DNA from: Spongilla lacustris
Lineage: Eukaryota > Porifera > Demospongiae > Spongillida > Spongillidae
Reading direction: 5' to 3'
NCBI GenBank assembly: GCA_949361645.1
Contig: OX442416.1
Coordinates: 7,570,362 to 7,634,361, forward strand
DNA length: 64,000 nt
Position 1 is the first letter of the stretch. Each line of letters starts with the position of its first letter. A model generated the notes under the pieces. The model saw nothing but the letters and a program-made list of their open reading frames with translations, had not been told where the DNA came from and did not search any database. The position numbers and the translations under genes were made by a program. This document shows, piece after piece, positions 56,088 through 64,000 of the stretch.

Positions 56088-56499
56088 GTATGTAGTACGT
56101 AGCTACCTGCTCCTAACCATGCGGTGTGACGGGTACCCCGACTGATCGATACTGGTTTATGTCAGGCTAGAGATCAGATGTGATAGCCGATATGTCAGGT
56201 GTCTGTATAAATGCATTGCTTCACTAATATTAAAACCTTGTGAACCCAACACATTGGTGTGTTATGAATACCATGATTATGAACACAACAGGTATTTGAT
56301 CAAATGCCATATGCACTACCATCATAGCAAGTACTTTAACTTTTTGTATTAAAAAAAAAAACTCTCAATCACTGCTGACCAGTGAAGACAAAACACAGGT
56401 GGGTTGTCTCTGGGTTGGATAGTTTACACAAGCTGGCTTATTTGACTTCTGTTCTGTTTACATTGCATGCAGATAGTATGCAGGGGTACACAACACAGT

Positions 56500-56620
56500 C
56501 ACTACAACAGGGAGGGGCTCAGTCATTCTAATAGGCACGCTGTCATTCTAACAGGGGTGCAGTCATTCTAACAGGGGCGCAGTCATTCTAACAGTGACAC
56601 AGTCACTCCAACAGTTCTAT
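56500..56620. repeat. Tandem repeat of CAGTCATTCTAACAGGGG
   Basis: About five units of roughly 22 bp, degenerate at both ends. Confidence 0.75.
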
Positions 56621-56957
56621 TCAATGCACAGACAGGCACTTTTGCAGGAAACGGAAAGTACTTGTTAAGTCAAGTTACAATGAAGAACTACATAGTGATT
56701 AAGGAGCATATCAAGTATTCACCACCAAAGTCAAGCATAGCCTATTCATGCTGTAGATAATGGAGGCCATTATATCAATAACATGCACATACATTTTCCA
56801 TGGTGGCAAGTATATATATGCAAGACTAATTTGCATCCTCGCAGGATACACTTAGTTGAGATTTTAAAAAGATCAATTTAATTTGCAAAGCACTCAATTG
56901 CTGCAGTGAAGGAAGAGGTGCTGGCCACATCTGTTGCTATCATATCAAGAAATTCAC

Positions 56958-57125
56958 TCAACTGATCACTCGAACGAAGTGTCCCGATTGCTGGCTAAGC
57001 AGCCTCACCTCTTCAGCAGCTGCCCTTGCTGTCACAGGCAACGTATGAGCATCCTTACAAAGCGCGATAACAACGATGCTGCATATACTTGTGCATGCAG
57101 TGAAACGATTACGACAGTTTCCCAT
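56958..57125 (-). pseudogene. Secreted FGF-like protein, 5' fragment
   Basis: Read on the minus strand from ATG at 57125: MGNCRNRFTACTS, a hydrophobic ICSIVVIALC (signal peptide), then TLPVTARAAAEEVRLLSQQS and GHFVRV, followed two codons later by TGA. The stretch from LPVTARA to GHFVRV is the same as in the longer copy at 59623-60184. There it continues into ENGDI, matching the first strands of a fibroblast growth factor beta-trefoil. Homology stops at GTG (56967), so the rest of the gene is missing or lies in an exon I cannot find. Upstream sequence (57130-57430) is shared with the other copies. Confidence 0.45.
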
Positions 57126-57239
57126 TCTTACACGACGCGATCCTATTTTCTTGTCTGTTCGTGCTGTGATGTTTGTATTTATATAGTTCTGTTACCAGTG
57201 TTCGAAATGCGAATTCTACGAAGTTGCTATTAAATGTCC

Positions 57240-57440
57240 TATAAAGGGAATAGACAACCGCTATCACGATTGCAATGACGCAACCCTGAACAGGATGGAC
57301 ATCACGGAAGCCAAATGATAGCGTGAATTGGCATAAATGCTGTATTAACACCTTCCTATTACTCCGCTCGGTCACATGGGAGTATGCTGCAGGACTGCAT
57401 GCCCCGTGTAATGATTTTTATTCAAAACACGTATGAACCG
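57240..57440 (-). repeat. Upstream region of the FGF-like genes, copy 1
   Basis: CGATTGCAATGACGC, ACCCTGAACAGGA, CCAAATGATAGCGTGAATTGG, CACCTTCCTATTACTCCGC and TGCAGGACTGCATGCCCC recur in the same order at 58545-58745, and partly at 60305-60450 and 63915-64000. As it lies just 5' of the FGF-like reading frames, it probably carries their promoter. Confidence 0.55.
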
Positions 57441-58544
57441 CAACGTGCATGCTCAGCGGCTTGTTTGCCAGTGACAATAACCGGCAGAAACTATTGCAGT
57501 CCATCAGTAGTGATTTATATATAAGGTGGCTAGGCGGCCTAGGCCTAGTAGCAATAGATCCGGGATAGTTTATCAGAACTGAAGCATACCATCATAATAG
57601 CTATTATGAAATCGCGTGAATACCAATGCATATAAGTTCGAAAACTATTTTTGTCAGTGCAAAGATCATGCATGGACATTGTACGTGTGCACACCTCTAC
57701 TCTATACACATGTACATGTACCGTGTCCAAACCTCGAATTACTGCAATTCCGATTACAGATATCAGGCTAAACATGACGAAAGTCTATCATATACAGCAC
57801 TCCCTCAAATAGTGACAATAAACGTTTTCGCAACATTAACATGCATGTCCCTGACATAACCCATGACATAATATGACATAACATGGATGTCCTTCATGAT
57901 GGATGAGAAGATTGTGGATGGAAAGACTTTAAATGGTGGTAGAAAGGGAGTTTGATGGGGGAAACCATGCGTGCCGCCCAAAAATTAATAAACATAGTTG
58001 TATAAGCTTCAAGACTCTCTTGTTTAGGTTTCAATATCTATATAAGGCAGGCCGGTAGGTATAAATACTGTGGACACATCGACACATCAAACCCTTTTAT
58101 ACGCTGAATGCATGCATGCATGCAGGGATATCAAAGTTAACGGATCATGATACATATACGTTTGTGTCTCGACTATTTCCGTACATTAAAGCACTTGTAT
58201 ATAATATATAGCTTGCATGTATTTCTCCTTATCGCTTGCAATTGGCTCATACGTCACTTGTGGACACAATCCATGCATGACAGCTAGCATCTTGTGACTC
58301 GGTCATGCACTATTTGATTAACGGATGCTCATTTGTGCAAAAAAACAATTCTTTTAAAAACATGCTACAAGATATAGCGCCATAAGCGTGTCCCACCCGA
58401 TAGCTTGCCCGCCTACGGACAATGTATCCGGGCCGAACTAGGATACATTGCATGTCCCACTTTAGGATATAGACTGTCTCCATATCATTTGTCTCTTTGA
58501 TCCGAAGTTCTCCATAGGCAGATTACAAATAACTAGCCTCGTCA

Positions 58545-58745
58545 TCCGATTGCAATGACGCTATACCCTGCATGAACTTGACAGGACGGGCGTACACATG
58601 AAGCCAAATGATAGCGTGAATTGGTATTATATTTGTCCAAATAAGGAATTCTTTTATTACTGTATTAGCACCTTTCTATTACTCCGCACGGTCACATGGG
58701 AGTGGATATGCTGCAGGACTGCCCCATGTATTCAAAACATGTATA
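58545..58745 (-). repeat. Upstream region of the FGF-like genes, copy 2 (no gene attached)
   Basis: Shares long blocks with 57240-57440 (GCCAAATGATAGCGTGAATT, GCACGGTCACATGGGAGT). No FGF-like coding sequence is found on its 3' side before it meets other DNA. Confidence 0.5.
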
Positions 58746-58879
58746 GATCTATATATGGCAATGCTGCAGTCCATCAGCAGTAACATTTTAAATTTTAATT
58801 TACGTCGTAGAAATCGATGACACTGACATTGAACAAGTGTACTAAATTTGAAATGGTTGTATTGTCACGGCTGATTTTG

Positions 58880-59110
58880 TCCTATCCTGAAATGGTCCTA
58901 GGACCGTTTCAGGCAGCCTATTTTGGTCCTGCGGACTATTACAGGCTTTGCTTAATTTGGTCCTAGGACCAAAACAGGCTGCCTCATTGGGTCCTACGCT
59001 GCTCATTTTGGTCCTATATGGGCGGACAAAAGCAAGCAGCCTGATTTGGTCCTAGGACCGAAACAGACTGCCTAATTTGACTCTACGCTGCTGTTATTAT
59101 ACAGGCGGAC
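58880..59110. repeat. Tandem repeat centred on GGTCCTAGGACC
   Basis: Four units of about 55-60 bp with TTTGGTCCTAGGACC, AAACAGGCTGCC and TCCTACGCTGCT. The GGTCCTAGGACC core is a perfect 12-bp palindrome. No coding potential. Confidence 0.75.
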
Positions 59111-59622
59111 AATAACAAATTCAAACTGATTACTTCACGCAGAATAAGTAATTGTACCCCACCCATAGCTTAGTGGTATGACAAAATATGACACTGACTA
59201 CAAAAACCAGGCTGATGGAGTAGCCTGTTGAGGAGAGTCTAGGCATAATGTGTATATCTAGCTTTTTTTCAACGAAAAATTCAGTTTTATGCACTTAAAA
59301 CATTTTTTTATTTTTCAAGCTTTTTCTAGTAATCATCACCGCCTGGAGTTGCACTGGTGCATAGTGCATCTACAGGTTTTATTATCAATCTTTTGATCTA
59401 ACTGCATTATTTAGCCTTTGCAGCCTTGCGTTATCCGCACCTATACATGTGCAATACAAAATAAACTCAGCATTAGAAATTGCGCACATGCATGTACACT
59501 GCTCAATTTTTAAAAAATAATTAAGTGCATGATATGAACATTTTTAGAATACATAACCCATCAGGTGCATCGGACTGTACGGGGCTAAATGGGCGCTCTC
59601 CTATAATATCTCTGTTTCGTAG

Positions 59623-60184
59623 TCAAATCATGATCACTATCACTGCACACTTCGGATCTGAGGACGATAGATTGCATGGACCCGCTACTTCACCATTTGA
59701 TTCAAAGGCTATATAGCAATCTGAATGTCCATCGAAACTCTTTAGAGTATCCGGTCCTGCTTTTTCCAATCTCGTTAGGCTTGTATCAGTGGCCGTGCCA
59801 ACTACCAGGGTATATTCATGACCACCACTGCTCTCTGTTGCATTGACTGGTGCCAAACTCGTCTCATTAGTGCCCGCATCGGATGACTCTGATTGGTTGA
59901 CAATCCGTAGCATTAGAAATGCCTTAATCCATTACTTCCAAGTTCCAATTGAACATACGAGTCTTTGAGGTATTTTAAGAACAACGTTGCCGAATTTCTT
60001 TTTGCGTTTGCATTGATATCTCCGTTTTCGGACACTCGAACGAAGTGTCCCGATTGCTGGCTAAGCAGCCTCACCTCTTCAGCAGCTGCCCTTGCTGTCA
60101 CAGGCAACGTATGAGAGTATCCTTACAAAGCGCGATGATGACGATGCTGCATATAGCAGCGACGAGGTTACGATAATTTACCAT
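59623..60184 (-). pseudogene. Secreted FGF-like beta-trefoil protein, two frameshifts
   Basis: Minus strand. From ATG at 60184: MVNYRNLVAAICSIVIIALC, a signal peptide. Two extra bases (GATACTCTCATACG here, GATGCTCATACG in the 57-kb copy) shift the frame. In the next frame (60107 down): VRLLSQQSGHFVRVSENGDI, then KRNSATLFLKYLK and YVQLELGSNG. A one-base change near 59927 shifts again to KAFLMLRIVNQSESSD, a Ser/Thr-rich linker with N-glycosylation sites, SLTRLEKAG, SDCYIAFESNGEV and DPKCAVIVIM before the stop at 59623. The order LL..S.GHF.R....G, then L.RLE, then .Y.....NG, then .KC....., parallels FGF1-type beta-trefoils (GHFLRILPDG; FLERLEEN; WFVGLKKNG). Another beta-trefoil cytokine family is possible. 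Confidence 0.5.
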
Positions 60185-60289
60185 TCTTTCTTACACGACG
60201 GATCTCATTTTGCTGTCTTTTCGTGCTGTGATGTTTGTATTTATATATATAGTTCGGTTCAATACCAGACGCTGATTCAACTGATTATT

Positions 60290-60460
60290 TTCAATGGTCC
60301 TATAAGGAAATAGATGATGCTACCCTGAACAGGACTGACATGAAGCAAAATGTGGCAAAAACGGATGCTCAATTAAATAAGTGCAAATACGGAATTCTTT
60401 CATTGTATTAGCACCTTCCTATCACCACAGGACTGCATGCCCCATGTATACGTAATTAAA
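60290..60460 (-). repeat. Upstream region of the FGF-like genes, copy 3
   Basis: ATAGATGATGCTACCCTGAA, TGACATGAAGCAAAATGTGG and AAAAACGGAT recur at 63910-63970. It lies 5' of the 59623-60184 frame. Confidence 0.5.
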
Positions 60461-60483
60461 AACCGCAATGACCGTACGATATC

Positions 60484-60540
60484 AGTGGCGTAGAAAAAAA
60501 GGGGGGGGGGGGGGGGGGGGGCTGAACCCCTTTATATCAC
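60484..60540. repeat. CAGTGGCGTAGAAAAAAAGG end with G run
   Basis: A single end of the CAGTGGCG family with about 20 G (60501-60520). Confidence 0.5.
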
Positions 60541-60639
60541 AACTCAGTATTGATGTCACCAAATCTTAAAAATATTTTCTGAAGAAGCTGAAGACCCTAT
60601 CTTATGCTGTATATACCGGTATTATGTAACGCAAATAAT

Positions 60640-61143
60640 ATTTGATTACATAGCTCAGCCCAGCGTATGGTATCCCTGTAACCGCAGAAGTAAATCATTT
60701 TTTTTTTTAATTTAAATAAGAAGAAAAAAAAAGCGATATTGTAAACTACTAGCGGATGTGAAGCGGACTAATGCGATTATTTGTCGAAGTGCGAATCTAG
60801 CGGGCAGTCAAGTTATCAAACCTGCATCATGGGAGGATGAGAGACGGGCCCAAACCCTTTTTTTTGCCAAACTCCTCGGGTGAAAAATCATCAATCTTTA
60901 AAGGATTCGAACTCGCTACCCCGTGATTCTGAACCACTGAACCGTTTCAGCCAAATGACTGGCTATGAAGATGATATGCTAAAACTACTTTTATCTACAT
61001 CGCAGGTCCATTAATTAATCATCATCCATTTATTGCGTGCCGCTACTTTCGGGCAGAGTATTTTGCTATAAATGCAGCCCTGGCAATAGACTGGGGTTCA
61101 TTCAAGATGATCTATCGCCTTTCCAGTGAAGGATCTACTTGCA

Positions 61144-61180
<37 letters not shown>

Positions 61181-61370
61181 TGGAGAAGGTCTTGCCATCA
61201 GACATGCCAGCAAAAAATGCTGTAATGGACGCAAAGTGCTTCTGTTATCAGTGCTACAAAAAATGCATAGCTTCATCCTTAGCCAAATTTGCAGACATTG
61301 TAGGAAATGTGTTAGTTTCTGGGGCTCTGTGCCTGACCACTTTCCAACTACTTCCTACGTTAATTATCAA
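60640..61370 (-). repeat. Interspersed repeat family, third copy, minus strand
   Basis: Complement of the family at 600-1930. Landmarks: CATCATGGGAGGATGAGA, CGAACTCGCTACCCCGTGAT (the tRNA-like B box in complement) and TCGCCTTTCCAGTGAAGGAT. A run of about 35 G (61145-61179) has expanded inside. Confidence 0.65.
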
Positions 61371-61429
61371 AGTTTGCACCCCCCCACCCCCACGTTGATT
61401 CAATCAGTTGCTTACTCCGACGGTACACC

Positions 61430-62213
61430 AATGGTGTACCGTATTGTAATGCAATACGGGCCTTTACCCGGTCTTGGTTGTGTACAAATAGAATTTTTAA
61501 AGTGACGTAGTGTGTACAGCAAATCATTTTTAGTGATTTTCGCACAAAGACCTGAAATATAGATTTATATTCATCTAATCATTTTCTAAAATTGCATCGA
61601 TTTGAGATATGCACAATGCATTATAGAACTTTAGCGATTTATTTAAAAATCAAAGAAGTGCCGAAAAATCCTGAGATTTATAAATTATCGTCAGCACTAA
61701 AACCTGTATAGGAAATTCAAAAATCAAGTCGTTTTGAAACATAGTGACTTCCTACCTGGGATGTCTGTTTTCCTGAAGGTATGCCGAGTTTCCTAGGAAA
61801 ATTGGGGTGGGGGTGCCAAAATTCCTTTTTAAAATGGAATGGGAGTGCCGATTTTCCGTGGGTGCCAATTTTCTTGTCACACCATATTGTAATGCAATGC
61901 AGGCCTGTATCAGGTGTAAAATTCTTGGTTGTGTATAAATAGAGTGACGTAGTGTGTCCACAATTGTGATTTCCGACTTTCAAGTCATCAATACTTTTTA
62001 AGTGTCAATCACAAACACCTGAAGAGTAGATTTATATTAATAAACTGCAATTTATATCTATATGAGATATGCGCATTTTAGAACTTTAGCGATTTATTTA
62101 AAAATCAAAGAAGTGCCGAAATATCCTGAGATTTTGTGAATTATAGTCAGCACTAAAACCTGTATAGGAAATTCAAAAATCAGGTCACTATGAAACATAG
62201 TGACTTCCAACCT
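61430..62213. repeat. Two direct repeats of about 325 bp
   Basis: 61430-61755 and 61885-62213 share TATTGTAATGCAAT, CTTGGTTGTGTA, GACGTAGTGTGT, AACTTTAGCGATTTATTTAA, AAAACCTGTATAGGAAATTC and ATAGTGACTTCC in order. The spacer has GGGTGCCAATTTTC-like repeats. No gene recognised. Confidence 0.7.
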
Positions 62214-62940
62214 GTAGTCAGTTGATCAATAACTCAGGCAATGCATTTCTGGACCAAACATTCAGAAACCATGCGCTGGCAATGTATAATTATTATATAT
62301 CTCATGGCAGTGTGCAATGGGATCAGTTCTATTATCGTTGTCACCGGCCAGCTACTAGCTAGTAGGTCAAACCCCGTGGGGAAACTCAATACCTTTTCCA
62401 GCCTTGACTCCTATTCACAAACAATTAAGCACATTATACATAGCCATTTGTAAACGGAGATTATAATTATAGGGGGGGGGGGAAATAGCATTACAAGTCT
62501 CAGCATGTTTCTTTATCATGTTGTATAACTATTAACTGCTTGAAATACAAAGAAATTTTCCAGATCAGTGTTTGTTAAGACTAGCTACACCTGAAGGTGG
62601 AACTACTCACATAATTGACCACTTTGCCAACAGAGTATACTGTTGGTGAAATTCATCTATTATTGATTGGCTTTGTATCATTGTCAAAATTAATTGCCAT
62701 AGCAACGTAAATGTATCACCTCTCGGCACTGTGGGCTTGACTGGATTTACCATGGTTTAAAAAATCCAGATAGTTTATTTATTATTCGGTTCTAGCTAGC
62801 TGTTGGGGCACTACTACTATTCATTGGGGCACTTATACTTGGGCAATACACAGATGTACATGTAGTTAAACAGGCAATTCGTATTGATACATGCTCCATC
62901 CAGTCGAAGAGCAACGAATAGTGCAGTAGAACATTATTTT
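62214..62940. other. No gene seen
   Basis: One plus-strand frame (62241-62453) begins with a hydrophobic stretch, but I recognise nothing in it. A G run is at 62473-62482. Confidence 0.35.
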
Positions 62941-62944
62941 CACA

Positions 62945-63350
62945 ATGAATCGGTCTGTGTATATTTGTGTAGGTGTGTTGGTAAATGTATGCAAATGTGA
63001 TATGTGAGTTGTGTATGTGTGTAGGTGTGTAGTACATGTGCATAGAGTGTGTGGTATCGTGTGTTTGTGTGTGTATTGTGTAGTCATGTGTAGGAATGTA
63101 ATTGTACACGTGTGTAGGAATGTGTGTACATGTAGGTGGTGTACATGTGTAGGAATGTAATTGTACACGTGTGTAGGAATGTGTGTAGGTGGTGTACATG
63201 TATAGGAATGTGTTGGTGTGTAGTGCATGCATGTAGCGGGTGTGGTGCATGTGTGGAGGATGTGTAATATATGTGTACAGGTGTACATGTGTAGGGTGTG
63301 GTACAGTGTGTATGGGGCATGTATGTTTAATGGGTAATGTGTGTTTAGGT
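62945..63350. repeat. GT-rich minisatellite
   Basis: Degenerate GTGTAGGAATGTAATTGTAC and GTGTACATGTGTAGG units. The His/Thr/Tyr-rich minus-strand frames come from the repeat and are not genes. Confidence 0.8.
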
Positions 63351-63859
63351 CTGTAAGCTGGGGATCAAGTTAAATAGAACTCGTGGCTGATAATATTCAC
63401 TTTTGCACTTCTTAACAAATACTTTCTAGTATAAGAGCCCATTTTGAGTGTTTCAGATGGGAAAATTAAAATTTAATAAATTTGACACATGCCATGAAGA
63501 GATGGCTGAGCAAAGAAGGTACTATCAATAAGGTGCAGAGATTTGTATTGCAGCTACATGTAATGCATGGCAGGCACATTCCATTATGCATGTCAAAGAA
63601 GGATGAGGAAACAAAGATATTGAGGTACAAACTTTGTCCCATTAATTTGGAACTGAAATGTTGCAATGATTTCTTAACTGTTGTTATGTATATTATTACA
63701 TGTCATTGAAGACAAGTATAATTATGAAGTTATTACTAATTTTGTTTACAATAGATATCTGAGCTAGCTGTTCTACTGTTTGCATTTTGGCATGCTTCTA
63801 TTCTTGTACCCAGAAGTATGCAAAGGCGCCAGAGTTTGAATGCATTTAAGGACAGAACT

Positions 63860-64000
63860 ATTTAATACCAGACGCTGATTCAACAGATTATACTCAATGG
63901 TCCTATTAGGAAATAGATGATGCTACCCTGAACAGGACTGACATGAAGCAAAATGTGGCAAAAACGGATCCATACGGATGCCTTACATTGTATTTTAGCA
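63860..64000 (-). repeat. Upstream region of the FGF-like genes, copy 4 (cut by window end)
   Basis: AATACCAGACGCTGATTCAAC through GCAAAATGTGGCAAAAACGG matches 60270-60365. No FGF-like frame lies on its 3' side (63480-63860), so this copy is either promoter-only or incomplete. Confidence 0.55.

Noticed and set aside
61107..61505. Glycine-run proteins at 61107-61505
   Set aside because: Caused by a 35-base G run expanded inside an interspersed repeat.
62792..63320. Long His/Thr/Tyr-rich frames
   Set aside because: GT-rich minisatellite read on the minus strand in three overlapping phases.

Overview
The window is animal nuclear DNA. Genes are split by many introns of about 47-60 nt with GT-AG ends, and the non-LTR retrotransposon, hAT-like, piggyBac-like, Ginger/KRBA2-like and foldback families are those seen in marine invertebrates. 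TACATGTAC motifs are very frequent and overall base content is AT-rich. My inference is a sponge (probably a demosponge) or another early-branching marine metazoan; the sequence alone does not prove it. There is no operon, ribosomal RNA gene, CRISPR array or bacterial gene. I identified no tRNA gene, only tRNA-like promoter boxes inside a repeat.

Layout. (1) 1-39170 is a roughly 20-kb tandem segmental duplication. Unit A runs from before the window start to about 19612 and unit B from about 22131 to 39170. Each carries one minus-strand gene for a short-chain dehydrogenase of the 15-hydroxyprostaglandin dehydrogenase (HPGD) type, with seven exons spread over 13-16 kb by one giant intron. Copy 1 (3213-19315) reads through as 250 residues. 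Copy 2 (25414-38915) has lost its last splice donor (GT to CT), so its C terminus is probably truncated. The giant intron 2 differs between the copies and serves as a record of insertions: a shared decayed non-LTR retrotransposon, a 6.9-kb segment inverted in one copy, and a 4.5-kb element built of palindromic satellite units, itself split by a hAT-like element. Foldback elements and MITEs, several with target-site duplications and empty sites in the other copy, complete the set. (2) 19613-22130, between the units, holds 3' ends of two other non-LTR elements. (3) 39170-42248 is repeat-rich and includes an 856-bp hAT-like MITE with an 8-bp target-site duplication.

(4) 42249-54311 is a mobile-element gene cluster. 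A complete 3.9-kb Ginger-type DNA transposon (integrase plus C-rich domain plus Ulp1-like protease, TATA target-site duplication) lies at 50385-54311. An inverted, 5'-truncated copy of its Ulp1 end lies at 42249-43556. Between them are a second Ulp1 protease gene with a PHD finger (43564-44516), a six-exon gene with a ParB-like motif block and a Cys-rich tail (minus strand), and a seven-exon DDE-type transposase resembling DUF7869 proteins (plus strand). The last two are divergent and share a short intergenic region.

(5) 54312-64000 is mostly repeats. It also holds a small cluster of broken, locally duplicated minus-strand genes for a secreted protein that resembles the fibroblast growth factor beta-trefoil (56958-57125 and 59623-60184), with further copies of the upstream region.

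The HPGD genes would encode NAD-dependent oxidoreductases acting on hydroxy-eicosanoid-like lipids. The other large genes are mainly parts of mobile elements. Family names are from memory of motifs and were not checked by search.
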